Shown here: one piece after another, positions 12,465 through 24,600 of the stretch | Layout of the letters: every line of letters begins with the position of its first letter | Position numbering within the stretch: the first letter of the stretch is position 1 | NCBI GenBank assembly: GCA_002105175.1 | Contig: MCGE01000002.1 | Coordinates: forward strand, 2,418,001-2,482,000 | Direction of reading: 5' to 3' | From: Absidia repens | Lineage: Eukaryota; Mucoromycota; Mucoromycetes; Mucorales; Cunninghamellaceae | DNA: 64,000 bases | Position numbers and translations under genes: made by a program | The notes under the pieces: model-generated | Databases searched by the model: none | The model's input: the letters and a program-made list of their open reading frames with translations, nothing else | Told to the model about the DNA's origin: nothing

Positions 12465-13168
12465 TTTTTATAAATGCACTGAGTGGGGTAAGAGTTAAGG
12501 AAAAAGGGAAAGAAAAAAAAAAGGAGTAAAATTGAGTCTTCCGTTACTTTATAGTACGTGAAAAATTTTTTGATTGGTCAAGCGCTTGTTTTTTTCTTCT
12601 CCAGCCAGGGGGTCTTGAAAAATTATTTGTGATTTTTCTCGTCCCCTGGTTGACGACGAGCGAGAAAAAAAAACAAAGACTTTCATAATCCGCACGCAGA
12701 TTTTGTTACATACCCAATCAATGCTATGGAGGCGTTCATGAGAAAAAAGACAGTATGGAAATCATTTCTGAAGGAAGTACTGCGAGTCGTCACTTTTGTT
12801 CTTTCTATTACAAAAGGCATTGAAAAAAAAGAATTAACAGGGACTTGGCTAATCATGATCTTCACTACGTTAAAGTCCCGCTTTGCCCTGTTGAGCTCTT
12901 AACTGGACGGCCCCTTTGGAATGAAATTCTTTTTAATATTGCTTTGTGCAAACTGCCGGATAGTCTATTAAAGAGCCAATTTCCTGTTGAGACTTCAATA
13001 TAAAAGTTGTCAATATGAATTAATTTTTTTCTATACGAATAAACTGAGCCAATTAAATCCATTGGGTTGTCGCTCAATATTAAGGAACCAAGAATTGGAA
13101 TTCAAACTGCGCCGCTTTCATTCGCACCAGCAATGATTGGATTTTTCCCTTTCTTTCTTGTACTTACA
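12465..13168. other. Divergent promoter region, carrier / ISA2
   Basis: About 700 bases between two divergent start codons. Apart from the CCAAT/palindrome site near the carrier, it is AT-rich without clear motifs. An in-frame ATG at 13067 could extend the ISA2-like protein. Confidence 0.55.
12570..12588 (-). promoter_or_regulatory. ATTGG (CCAAT) plus CAAGCGCTTG palindrome upstream of the carrier
   Basis: The + strand reads TGATTGGTCAAGCGCTTG about 110 bases before the carrier ATG. The 10-base palindrome recurs at 21358-21367 upstream of the F-BAR gene, again near an ATTGG box. Function is inferred from position only. Confidence 0.4.
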
Positions 13169-13910
13169 ATGTTTCGATCCTTATTACCAATTTCATCAAG
13201 GCTGTCTTTATCAAGGAAGCTGATCAAACCAGTATTACTACCAGCAAGGCTCAGTATATTTCCACACAATGTGCAACGACGGCAACTCTACGGGTCGCAG
13301 CCTACCAACAATTTGAACAATCAGCGTTGGAATGGGGCGACAGTCAGACAAGCTTCCAACGAGGCTGGTATCAATATTACAGATAGAGCTTTGAAGGTAA
13401 AACGAAACAAAATACAATGACTTTGTTTTGTCTTGTTTTAGGACCAAGAAATCATGAAGCTAACTTTTTATTTATATTTTTTTTGAATATATCAAATATA
13501 GCAATTAACTTACATTGCGGAACGGGACAACGATGATAAACAGCTGCTGCGTGTCACAGTGGATTCTGGAGGCTGCCATGGTTTTCAAAACAAGATGGAA
13601 CTTACTAGTACTACCGACGAAGATGATTTGTAAGTTAATCAATTTACACAGCTACACGCTTGATGAAATGACAATAACTAACCTGCCATTCTTTTCTATC
13701 CTTGTGATGATTTTTAGTGTGTTTGAAAAGGATGGCGTGCAGGTTGTCATAGATGGTATCTCCTTGCAATACCTTCGGGGCTCCAATGTTGATTTTGTTG
13801 AAGAATTAATTGGATCTACTTTCCAAGTGGTGGACAATCCCAATGCTAAACATTCGTGCGGTTGCAACATCTCTTTTGACATTGACTTGGACATGATTAC
13901 TCAAAATTAG
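13169..13910 (+). CDS. ISA2: Mitochondrial iron-sulfur cluster assembly protein, ISA2/ISCA2 type
   Basis: Exons 13169-13396, 13502-13629 and 13718-13910 give 182 aa. A-type (HesB/IscA) proteins act late in mitochondrial [4Fe-4S] cluster assembly. The three conserved cysteines are visible: Cys101 in VDSGGCHGF and Cys166/Cys168 in HSCGC near the C-terminus. Residues 1-50 are rich in Arg/Ser/Leu without acids, a presequence. The ATG at 13169 is preferred because it opens this presequence; the in-frame ATG at 13067 would add 34 residues with a hydrophobic stretch. HGF after the first Cys and the spacing to SCGC fit ISA2 rather than ISA1, a family-level inference. Confidence 0.88.
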
Positions 13911-14639
13911 AAATTGTAGTTTAGTTATATATATATATATTCCATCATTCCGCTTTATTATATACATTGTTGCTTTTTTAAAAATCTTATTTTGCTCATT
14001 TTTGCCGGACATATTGACGTCTTAGTATATTTTGCAGTTTAGTGTACTTTCATATATTTAATAAGTAAATAAACTCTCTGTCACTGCGTTGGAGCGTTGC
14101 ACAAGAGTAGGTCTACAATGTATCGTTGCTTTTTTTTTTTTTTTTTTGAAGTGTGGACTTTGGTGGGGTGGGGAATATTGGGATGGGTGACGTCTTGAAG
14201 ACCAACCGTCGTACTCAGTGTTCTGCCTCTTGGATATTTTTCAGGTATGGCAAACTACTGGGTGGTAGTGTGGAAGGGAGGGACTTGGAGTGCAGCTTTT
14301 AATGACATTAGATAACTTCTCGTTATTCTGCATCAGCAAAGCGCTTTTTGGAGCTCAACTGGCTTGAAGTTGAACTTCTTTTTATTTTATTTTATTATAC
14401 CACATGCAAGTAATAGTAAAGTCAATAAAGAGCTGGATATATACAGTATGATCAGCCAAACGAAGGTTACGTCTGTGACAAAATCTGGGTTCATTTATAT
14501 GAATGGACTGGGAATATGTCCACGAGTCATATAAGTGGCCTACAATACTCAACCAGAAGGGTGGCCCTAGGAGCCCAACGCACATGGTCATACATAAGCT
14601 AGAAAATAGTACAGAATAATCTACAGTGGCGGCTACACG

Positions 14640-15481
14640 CACAGCACAAGCTAGGTTTATTTATATGAATGGTCAAGCAGGAATTATTTTTGATAATAAA
14701 CAGTCTAACACTACCAATCAGTTTTTAGGGCATAGAGTGGAGAAATAGTCATATAAAGATTTAAAGAGGAAGTGCTTGGTAAGCACTCTCAAAAACGCCG
14801 AAATAGCGATCATTTTACTGTACTATAGGTGAAAGGACGTTTAAGTAAAACATATTTTATTAATTTATATTGACAGATATTAAAACTAAAGGAGTGGGTT
14901 TCATTGTAACAAGGGATTCAATGGAAGGACCTACTGGAGGAAGCAGGAGAAAGACTAATAAGATTTGAAGAATGGTCAGCAATAACTAAAAGGTCAATTG
15001 TAAAATGGGAGCTAATATATTGTATAGTACAACTCATGAGAAATTTTAAAGGGACGTACGTTATTGAAGCGGAAAAACAAGCAACTTTAATCAAAGTGGC
15101 GGTGGTGGTAAGAAAGGGATCTATTACACAAGACATGAGAGAAACTAATGGAACATTTTTCATTGATATAAGAAAAAAGAGACATATTTTATTCAGATGT
15201 AGATACAAGTGATTGACAAGCTAACACTATACTAAGCTTAAAGAAGGTTCCAAAAAGCCAACTAATGGTGGTTCTAATCCTGAATCCAAAATGAAAGGGT
15301 TTTCCCATGCATCTTGTAATTGCTGAGCTGAAATCCCTTCTAAACTAGACCTGACACTAATCTAAGATTGTCATAATTTCAAAAAAGTTGAATGATGAAG
15401 AAAAAAGAGAAGAAAAAGAAAGAAAAAGAGAGGCAAAAAAAAACGGGAGTAAATAAAAATTCACGTGGGCGGGATGTGAAA
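14640..15481 (-). repeat. Dispersed repeat family R1, copy 2
   Basis: Long copy in reverse orientation. The head (TTTCACATCCCGCCCACGTG on the minus strand) lies at 15481-15462 and the core near 15370-15210. A second AATAAAATATG module lies at about 14860, and the distal block (CATTCATATAAATAAACC with TTGTGCTG) at 14680-14640. The distal block is partly duplicated at 14465-14510 (CATTCATATAAATGAACC). Limits approximate. Confidence 0.78.
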
Positions 15482-16511
15482 TAATATTTTTGACTGAGTG
15501 TTGCAAATCCTCACCCCTCAGCCAAGACCGACTCAAACGTCCAAGACCTTTTTTTCTTAAAAAAATACAAAAACCAAGCACGTACAGTAATTTTGTTCCT
15601 TTTCGATCTTTACTATCGCATTACGTGGTACAAAGCTTCACTGGCAAGTAAAATAAATATCCTTTACGTTTTTCATGAGAGCGGGATATTTTAGTTCTTA
15701 TTGAACTGTATCATATACCCCACAATCTTTTCCCCGCGAAACAAGTACCATGTGGCAAATACATAAATAAAAGCACCAATATTTAGGTGCACTGAAAACC
15801 CATAAAAAACTGGATCTTCGGTACCTAGTAGTGTTTAATCCACTAAAAAAATAAACACATTGTACAAAAAATAGAGGGCATCATTCGTTTATTAATATAT
15901 AGATATTCCTAACACATAGGGACTGCAATACCACATCTTATTGAAGTGATGTTTCTAATACTACAAGAATGTACAGAGGGACTATAACTACTGTAAAACT
16001 ACTTATTAGAAGAAGCGACTCCATCAGTTGAAAGTATTTTGACACTGGCAAGAAAAAAAAGGAAGGCTCCTATAAGAAAATGTAAATCGTTAGTAAATAA
16101 ATGATTGACCAAGTATTTATCTATTACGCTTACCATTAACACATACATCAATATCTTATCGATCCCAGTTTTTATCACAATTCAGGACCACAGCAAGAGG
16201 CGGATCGAACTTTTCACTGTAATTGAAGAAAAAATAGATAGGGGGCCATGGTCATAAAGTCAGAAAAGAAAAATGCAAGAGTATACCAGCACTATTGGTA
16301 AAATAAAATTAGTTCAAATAATAGCACCATATAATCAGATCAGATACATAGCCCATCCCCATTCCTCCCCCCCCTCTTTTTTTTTTCTAAGTCAGTTTCC
16401 CCAGATGACCTCCCTGTCGCTTTTGTTGAATGATCAGTTAACAGAAATAGCATGCAAATCAGAGGATATACACATACGTATATAAGCGATCCCGTCTTCC
16501 AATCCATTTTA

Positions 16512-17200
16512 TCACCGTTTGTGAATTTCACTTTGCAGAACACACCAGTCCAAATACCTACCGCAGAAAGAAAATAATTCAGAATACGTACCATGTATTA
16601 ATAAAAACGCTGACATGGCCCCCCATTTTTTTTTTTAATACCTGAGCCTAATGTGACGCATACATTTCGTGTCCCAATTACAATCATATGTTGAGTCACA
16701 GATCAGCCGAGAGCACTCAAAGACCTGCATGTTGTCGTGCAATGAATATGACGGGCAAGTCGTTTGTTGAGGCGATTGATAGTCTGACTGGTCAATGTTT
16801 GTTATCGTCATTTTTTCCGATTGATTTTCGATGTAATACAGCCGCTAAGAATACTTGGTAGGTATGATATTGTGAGAATGGTCCAAAACCTTGATTTGCA
16901 TGTTGATCAATTTGTACTTGATGTAATTCAGTGAGGTACTAGGTTGGTAATGATGAAATCTTGTGAAAAAAGGTCATTGATAAAAAATCCAGTTTTTCCA
17001 GGCATTCAGATGGCTTAACGGGCACGTTGAGAAGAGATATAGAGTTGAAGTCAATACAATTGAGGAAAGATCCGTTCACAAATCGGATTTTCGCCATAGT
17101 CCGTTGTGTTGAGACTCCCAACAGCATTTTATCAAAAGTACTCGTCCTGCGGCAGTCCTGTCAACAAAATAAACAAAAGGGCTTAGTTTGTCATTGATAA
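16512..17200 (-). other. Coding-like cysteine-containing ORF segments, gene status unclear
   Basis: On the minus strand, 16811-16642 reads openly from ATG and contains a Cys-rich segment (FECSRLICDSTYDCNWDTKC). It ends at a plausible donor GTATT and can be joined to 16557-16512 (ending CVLQSEIHKR, stop). Another frame across the same exons reads VCVTLGSG joined to IWTGVFCKVKFTNGDKMDW. Farther upstream, 17165-16945 is open for about 72 codons. The frames do not assemble into one convincing gene. A small secreted Cys-rich protein or a decaying copy is possible; I do not claim a function. Confidence 0.25.
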
Positions 17201-17868
17201 ACTAAACATATTTATCGCCATTACCTTCAGCATTAAAGACATTAGTGAGCATAAATGTATTTTTTATCAAAGGCATCATAGCGTTCATATTTCCGAAGAA
17301 TAATAAGTCACTTCAACAGTCCAAGTAAGGGGTACAATGCCAGGTTTCAGCTGTTGACGGCAAGTATTTGGCGTCCAAGTTTCTCTTGTCAGTTATCCTC
17401 GCGAATGCGTGTTTTATCTTTTTCTAATTCAAAGAAGGAATTAGCCTTTAGTAACTTATGTAAACATGTCGACTGATATAAAAGTATTACCTGATTTTTG
17501 GTACTACAAAGATAAGTCATATCCTTGATAAAGTAGCGCATTGAGAAAAGTCATTCTGTTTGCCAGTTGAGCGATGACACATGCATATAAGGCTTGATAA
17601 AAGCATGAAAGGCTGACTATAGAGATAGCAGGACGTTCCGCTTTCGCATATCCATAGTCCATTGAATTCAAACAATATATTTGCAAAGAAAGACGGTGGA
17701 AGGAAGATATGCCAAGACAAAGAAATTGATAAGAGAATGAATATATATTTTATTGATTAGAAAAATAATAATAATAATGAAATTGTGATATAAGATAGTA
17801 AGAAAAAAAATGCTGAATGATGAGGCGGGGGATGAAAAATGAAAATCATGGCAAAAATGTATTGATGA

Positions 17869-18147
17869 TTAGTTAGGAGATTGAGTCTTGGTATCCAAAA
17901 ATTGATAACCAGTGTTGGCATCCCAAAGAGAGTCGTCAGTAGATTCAGTATCACTTGAAGAATCAGATACTAAAACGCTATCAGCACTTGTTGTTGATGT
18001 TCTTCGCTTTTGGTTTAATAATTTGGAGAGTTCAGACCATGGCAAATCCATGAAACTTGAGTTCTTGGGCGTAGTAACGCTTGGATCTTCATTAATGAGG
18101 TTGGGGATAGTTTTGATATGTTCAAGAAGCTTGTATCCAGGATCCAT
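17869..18147 (-). CDS. Small acidic/serine-rich hypothetical protein
   Basis: Single-exon ORF of 92 aa starting MDPGYKLLEHIKTIPNLI. The N-terminal half has hydrophobic/helical patches (DLPWSELSKLLNQKRR). The C-terminal half is Ser/Asp/Thr-rich (VSDSSSDTESTDDSLWD). No domain is recognised and no signal peptide or membrane segment is seen. A pure A run (18228-18257) lies about 80 bases upstream, and the 5' flank is T-rich on the coding strand, as before other genes here. The composition looks like real coding sequence, but expression is unproven. It is an orphan to me. Confidence 0.55.
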   Translation of the reverse strand: MDPGYKLLEHIKTIPNLINEDPSVTTPKNSSFMDLPWSELSKLLNQKRRTSTTSADSVLVSDSSSDTESTDDSLWDANTGYQFLDTKTQSPN

Positions 18148-18226
18148 GATAAAGTATGTGTGCTTTTGTTTTTGTTTTGTTTTGATTTAAAAACAACAGA
18201 TAGAAACAAATTCCCCTATTTTATAT

Positions 18227-18227
<1 letters not shown>

Positions 18228-18257
<30 letters not shown>
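18228..18257. repeat. Poly(A) run
   Basis: About 30 uninterrupted A bases upstream of the small ORF on the minus strand (poly-T in its reading direction). Confidence 0.95.
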
Positions 18258-18259
<2 letters not shown>

Positions 18260-19554
18260 GGTCTGGGAAAAGTTAGCCCAAAAGGGGAGGGCGTGGGATC
18301 ATTGTGCCTAACTAAGTAAGATCAGTTGATTTTGAACACGTTTTAGTTCACTTGTTTGATTCCATTGGATGATGAGAAATTCCCCTCGTAACTTCTGACT
18401 AAAAATACCTCAGTCCGCTTGGAGGCGGTTTGTGATTAATGAATGAAAAATAGCATTAATCCAGCAAAGCGGCCGTTCTTTAGTCTATTTTTTATTCACA
18501 TTTTACCCCCCTCATGCTGTTTAACATTGTTATCATTTTCCCTATCATGTCATGCATTATATGTATGATATATGTACCATATTGCATTAGCTACAAATAT
18601 CACCTTCCATGACACAGAATGATAAAACAGGAGGAAAATGAGAGGTATGATTCCGCGGAACTTGACCATTAGTCAAGACTGGATATTTTTGGAGCGAGTT
18701 CTCGGGGGTTTAATCATTGTTTACCCACACTTACTTTTTTTGTGCGCGGTGAATTATTTTTATTCTTCTATCTCGAAAGATTCAGGAACACTGAAGGGAA
18801 ACCATACCGCGGACTTTTCTTCTTTATTTGCTTTATTTATCACTGCAGTGTGATAAGTGATAACAATCAAATGTTAACTGGGGAGTTAGATACGAGAGCA
18901 ATCATTATCACTATTAACTATCATATCTTTTTCCAAATTCTGTGTCCTAGTTTTTTATTATTATTGTACTCATTACTGTAAGTAGCAACTCCCTTGTGAC
19001 GAAGTTTGGGCAAAGAAATACTTCGTGAATAATATTACCTGATCACACCCGTTCACAGCGGAGTTTATTCCGTTGTTTATTTTGTCGAAATGCCTTCAAC
19101 TTCAAATTCTATCAATATGTTTCCTGAATTATTGTACTGTACTGCACTTTTGTCTATCGGCTTTCTCTGAAAATTTCCGAAAATTTATCTTTCAAGGCAT
19201 AATCAACTATTTAGTACAGTATAGGAATATCACTGTAGTACAGTGTAGTATAGTTTATTATTGATCATCACTGTCTATTATATACAAGGTTTGTATTTTA
19301 TCCCATTCCACACCCCTTTGCTTCATTGCTGCTTATTATAACATTTTCGCCTGTCTCATCCCAAACACCATCATCCCACCCCTCTGTCTCAACTACCATC
19401 CTTAATTATATATGATAAATAAATAAAAACTTCTATCTCAAAGTGAAGACGTGAAATACGCAGAATACGGCGTTCAGTGCTAGTCGATAGTATAAATATG
19501 CAATTTGAATCTATTTAATTATAAAGTAGGGATCTGGGGCGCAAGATAGATTGA

Positions 19555-20016
19555 GTCACTCTTAAAAAATAAAAGACATATTTTATTGAAGCATAAAAAG
19601 CAAACATAAACTGGGACAATCAACACTAATCTAAAGAGACGCGGGAACGAATGTAAAATAGATCTACTGTAGGAGGCAAACTAAACATATGGGAGAGAGA
19701 GAGACTAAGGGTAGAAAACAGATATGGTGTATTAAATTTATATATAGGTATACACCATTGGCAACTGATACTAAACTAAGCTAATGAAGATTTCATAAAG
19801 CCCAATCAATGATGGTTTTCAATCTTGAATCCAAAATGAAAGGGTTACCCCATGCATGTTGTAATCCCTGAGCTAAAAACCTTTCTAAACTAGTCCTGAC
19901 ACTATCCTAAGTTTAATATAGGTCCATAGAAGTTGAATGATGAAGAAAAAAAGGAAGGGAAAATAGAAAAGAAGAAAAAGTGAACAATAAAATAAATTAC
20001 GAGGGCGGGATTTGAA
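19555..20016 (-). repeat. Dispersed repeat family R1, copy 3 (shorter)
   Basis: Reverse orientation. The head TTTCAAATCCCGCCCTCGTA (minus strand) has lost the CACGTG. The core is intact (GCATGGGGTAACCCTTTC), and a GATTAGTGTTGA module with CAATAAAATATGTC lies only ~200 bases beyond the core, so the spacing is compressed relative to copies 1, 4 and 5. Distal block not seen. Confidence 0.78.
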
Positions 20017-21357
20017 ATCTACTGACTAGGTCCTGTCTATCGCAAGCTTGCCAACTTTTCCTGACTTGAGTTCTTTCTTTGCTCCACGGACCCAGCATCC
20101 ATTCCTCCTACCTTTGCATCTCTCATTTTATTTCTTTTTCGATCCCTATCGATAACTCCTGTGAAATATTATCAGTTTTTCACTACCGCCCTCCTTTCAG
20201 CCTGACATGTTCACTGGAAGTTTACCTTTGATCTGGAATTTTTCTTCGCTTCTGACATTCAACAACGTACCTATTCCCACCTCTCCCCCTCTTTCATCAA
20301 CGATTTAGATAGACTTCCTGTAGCCCATATTTTTGCTTTACCTCTAGTTTAGACAAAGTCTTTTCTATAGCTACCTATTTTTATTTTCTATATCTATGCA
20401 CTGATAAAATAAAAGTTTGGAGCTCTGACTTTCCTACAAAGAGAAAAAAACATTATTCAATGTCTTTACTTTTGCTTGCATAAGAGCCAATGGTTGGGAT
20501 GTAGAAGACGTAGTTCTGACTCTGATAAGCTAACGATTGAAATCGGCTATAGATGCCCTTAAATCTCTGGTGAAAAACGGCTTACTCACAAGGAACGTCA
20601 ACTAACAAGATGATGCTGGTCATTCAGGAGTTCACCATCCAATCCTGGTTCACAAAGAAAAAGAAGAGCTTCTATCATTGGAAATTCTTGTGTTCTATGG
20701 AGACAGGTTATGAAGAATAGCATATGACACGATAAATAAACCCATTCACTTTTTTTTTTTGAATATATAGTATACTTGAAGTTTAGTATCTCAAGTAACT
20801 GGTAGCAAAATCCCATACTCAGTTGTACAAATCGGATATATCGTTCAAATACCGGAAGCTGGAGTCTCATGTATCGCCAGCTTGCTTTTGATGCAGTACC
20901 TGCCCCTTTTCATTGTCTCTTACAAATCAGATCTTTGGCCTAGCTCCCCCACCAGCAACCTACAGTCTTATCAGAATTAGATGCTGCATTATTTGAAAAC
21001 CATTGCCGTCGATGTCGCGCATTTTGAGTATATTTTGCATCATAAAATGCTCATCCCCACTACCATCGCTTTTTCAAAGGTCGACATGTAATTTTGGAAA
21101 GACTATATCCGCCCACAATGGAAATTCTGTTTAGCATATCATACTATAGTATAGTTGACTTGATTTGACCCTTTCAAAAAACTTTCTTTATTTTTTTTTT
21201 TTTATCCTTACTGTATTTTATATTGTCTTTATATTGCGTTGGATATTAGAATACCCAAAATCAAAATGGTGACAGGTTGATCGAAAAAATCCCGAAATCT
21301 GTTTTTTCAGGTACAACACCGATTTCAAAAGTGTGCGATCCAAATGGGATTAGGGGC

Positions 21358-21403
21358 CAAGCGCTTGCACACACCTTTGTTAAAATAACAGACATTTGAT
21401 TGG
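21358..21403 (+). promoter_or_regulatory. CAAGCGCTTG palindrome and ATTGG box upstream of the F-BAR gene
   Basis: The palindrome at 21358-21367 and GATTGGTC at about 21398-21405 lie 210-255 bases before the ATG at 21614. The same pair occurs upstream of the ADP/ATP carrier. Confidence 0.4.
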
Positions 21404-21613
21404 TCGATCAGCCAGTTACTATTTTTATATTGTTTCTATTATTTTTTTAATGACCGACGCCAAGCACCATAATTTTTTTTTCTTTTCCTTCTTTTTTCTT
21501 TTTTCTTAAATTCCACGGAAGCACCCCTTTACCTCTTCTTTATACAGCATTATACCTTTCCGGAATCGATACGTTCGATTACTTGATAGAACAAAGACAT
21601 TTGATTACAACTC

Positions 21614-24600
21614 ATGGCAACTACTGTAGAGCCCATTGGATCACGTTTTGCTGATGCTTTCTGGGTAATACCAATATGTTACTCTTTTTTTTTTTTTTCC
21701 TCTTTTTTTTTGCCATATCATGCCTCATACTCACCCTTTGATTGATTTATACTTTTAGGATGAACAACATAATGGGGTCGACGCTATCTCTCAACGGCTA
21801 GTCAATGCCACACAAACCTGCGAAGAAATAAAAAAACTCTATGAGATTAGGTAAATCAACCTCCCCCAAATACACCAAATGTGCTTTATGTAACAATTTT
21901 ATCTTTGTTGTTTCTGTGACCCGCTTACCTCCATTTACTTTCTATAGATCACAAATGGAAGGCGACTATGGCGATCGTCTGCTGAAATTATCACAGCTCA
22001 TTGTTGGCCAGGACGAAGACGGGACTTTGGCGGAGTCGCTCTCACATATCCCCAGTGCTTTAGAAACAACTGCTCGTGCACATATGGATTTGGCCCAACA
22101 GCTTTTGCACCATTTACAATCTCCTCTTGATATCTTTATTAAGGAACAGAGTGAGCTATATACTGCGGTAAGGAAATGGCATATGAAGTAATGGTGTTAT
22201 TTACTGATGCACTTTCTGATACTTTTTATACATGCTATTACATAGAAACAACGACGTATACAAGAAACAGTCAAGGCGAAAGGCAAGTCTCATGAACGCA
22301 TGATTCAGGTAGGTTTATTTTTATAATTGAAAACTCATCAATGTACTGAATCTTCTTTTGGTGTTACGTTGCTATATAGGCTAAGAGTGCATATGTCAGT
22401 GAATGCGACAAATTGAAAGAAATCTACCGGTATCTGGAGGAATGCATAGCTTCGGCGGATGAACAAGCACAGGTGAGATGCATTTAAACCACTTGGAGCA
22501 ATGTAGATTCAAGGTATACTCACTATTTACTCCGTTTATCCTCATTAGGCCGGAGCCGATCGTGAATCTTGCTTGAAAAACGTCAATGCGATGGAACAGG
22601 ATTATCGACAATCTATCGACGACTACAACGATGTTATTATGAATTGGATTGATGAATGGCGGGCAACATGTGATATCTATCAGCAGTTGGAAGAAAAACG
22701 GATCCGATTTGTGCGAAGCAGTTTGTGGGCGTAAGTATAGACTACATTTCCTATAAGCAAGGGGCACACTTTTGACCAAATGCATTTGTGACGATAGGTT
22801 TGCCAACATGATGTCTAGTGTCTATATCGTGGATGATCAGTGTTGTGAACGAATTCGAACCGCCTTGGAATTGACAGACGTTGATAAGGATATTTATTCA
22901 TTCGTGGAAAATCATGGAACTGGCAAAGCATTACCTGGTAAGTATGAAGGGGAGAAAAAAAAATCAGGAAAAAAGATGCACAACTTTCTAACACAAAAGT
23001 TTTTTTTATTCAGGTTTTATCGAATTCGAAGATGCAATGCCTCATATGCCGCCGCCTCCTGTGCATCCTATTAATGCAGCCCAAAGACCGGACTCCGACA
23101 ATCAGCAACAACAACCAGACAGTATTGAAATCAAAGCTCTACCAACAGTCCCAGCGATAACAAAACACAACACCGATGAAGAATCACCTCAACAAAATAT
23201 TGTCCCCGCCCCATCCGTTACGTCTACCAGTCAACATAGTACCGCTCAATCACCAACGGATCATCAACTTGTGCAACAATTGGATACACGCTCATTAAAT
23301 TCTCAACACCCTCGACAATCTGAAGCTATGGCGTTTGCGGCCCAAGCAATTGAAAATATGATACAAGACGATGTCGACAAGAACCAAGAAATACCGGTCA
23401 CCTTATCTGAACATAAATTGGCTCCTCAAGAATTACCAGCTGCACAATCATCACCACCTTCAGAGCAACTCCATAACGTGGATGAATCGAAACCTCCAGC
23501 GGCGCCTCAACCAGCAACGATGCAATCACTAAAGGACGACACAAACCGGCCGTCATCAGTCACATCAAGGGAATCAAATCAAGCTCGACTCAAGCCTGTG
23601 CCTAATCCAGCATTCTCACGAAACAAAGATATTAATTCGACACCGGAACCTTCGACCGTACCGGCAGCTTTGGACACCAAAAAGCAACCTACTTCTGATG
23701 ACAGTGATAATGATCGACAGCTGGCCGAACTTATATCAACAGCAGTATTGGTAGCTGCAGGGACCCATAGTGAAACCAAAGAGGATGATGGCAATGACAA
23801 AAAGAGGACCGATACCAACAAAAAGGACATCGACCAAAACATCCACGACAATGACAATAAAAAAAAGGGAAGTGACTCAATCCTGATATCCGACGATGAA
23901 TCTGAAGACAGCTACAAGTACCCTGTGCGACCTCCTCCAAAAGATGAAAAATGGGTGATCTCTTCAATTCGACGTCCTCAAATGGTGCCAGTACGATCAA
24001 CAAATGCACGCGTGTATGATGGAACAGCCACACCTCGTGGAAGTATTATTCGAGCTAGCGTGATGGATGTGAACACGGAACAACGACAACAACAACAACA
24101 ACAACAACAGAACACCTCGACACCATCCCTTACTGCCGGTGCTACCACTGCTCCTGATGCTACCACCACTGCAGACGACCAACACTCACCCCAACAACAA
24201 GAGCCATCACCTGAAGCCAACGTTAGCGGAAAAATGAATCGACCTCACCCACCTTTGAAGATCGACATTCCGAACAAAAATAGCATCAAAGCAGCAGCAC
24301 AAGAAGCTATAGCAGCTGGCCGTGCGAATACTCAGCATCACAGTCATACTCCTCAGCAATCGCAGCAACAACCACAACAGCAGCCACAGCAGCATATGCC
24401 AAATGACACCATAGGGATTAGACCTCCTCCATGGCAACAAGAAGGATTATCGACAGGTCAACAACAACAACAGCAGCAACCCACATATAAGCAATATGGA
24501 TCGCCCAATTATAATCAACGTTTCTCTCAACAACCTTCTCAACAAAACCAGCAACCTCAGCAATCTCAGCAACAAACGGGTGGCGGATTACACCGGTATG

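Larger units (their letters stand above)
13911..17868. other. Gene-poor region after ISA2
   Basis: Holds R1 copy 2 (14640-15481) and the unclear Cys-containing segments (16.5-17.2 kb). Elsewhere it is AT-rich with short unsupported ORFs only; 15500-16450 shows nothing I can name. Confidence 0.6.
18148..21613. other. Gene-poor region before the F-BAR gene
   Basis: Contains the poly(A) run and R1 copy 3 (19555-20016). An ORF at 20598-20870 (-) has mixed hydrophobic residues but no family resemblance or intron support. The last 300 bases are the F-BAR promoter, with ATTGG at 21399 and a pyrimidine-rich leader. Confidence 0.55.

Noticed and set aside
14382..15208. ORFs of 86 and 96 aa in the ISA2 to orphan interval
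   Set aside because: They lie in or beside R1 copy 2, in sequence shared with non-coding copies that do not keep the frame.
20598..20870. 90-aa minus-strand ORF upstream of the F-BAR gene
   Set aside because: No recognisable motif, no splice or promoter context, and close to repeat DNA.
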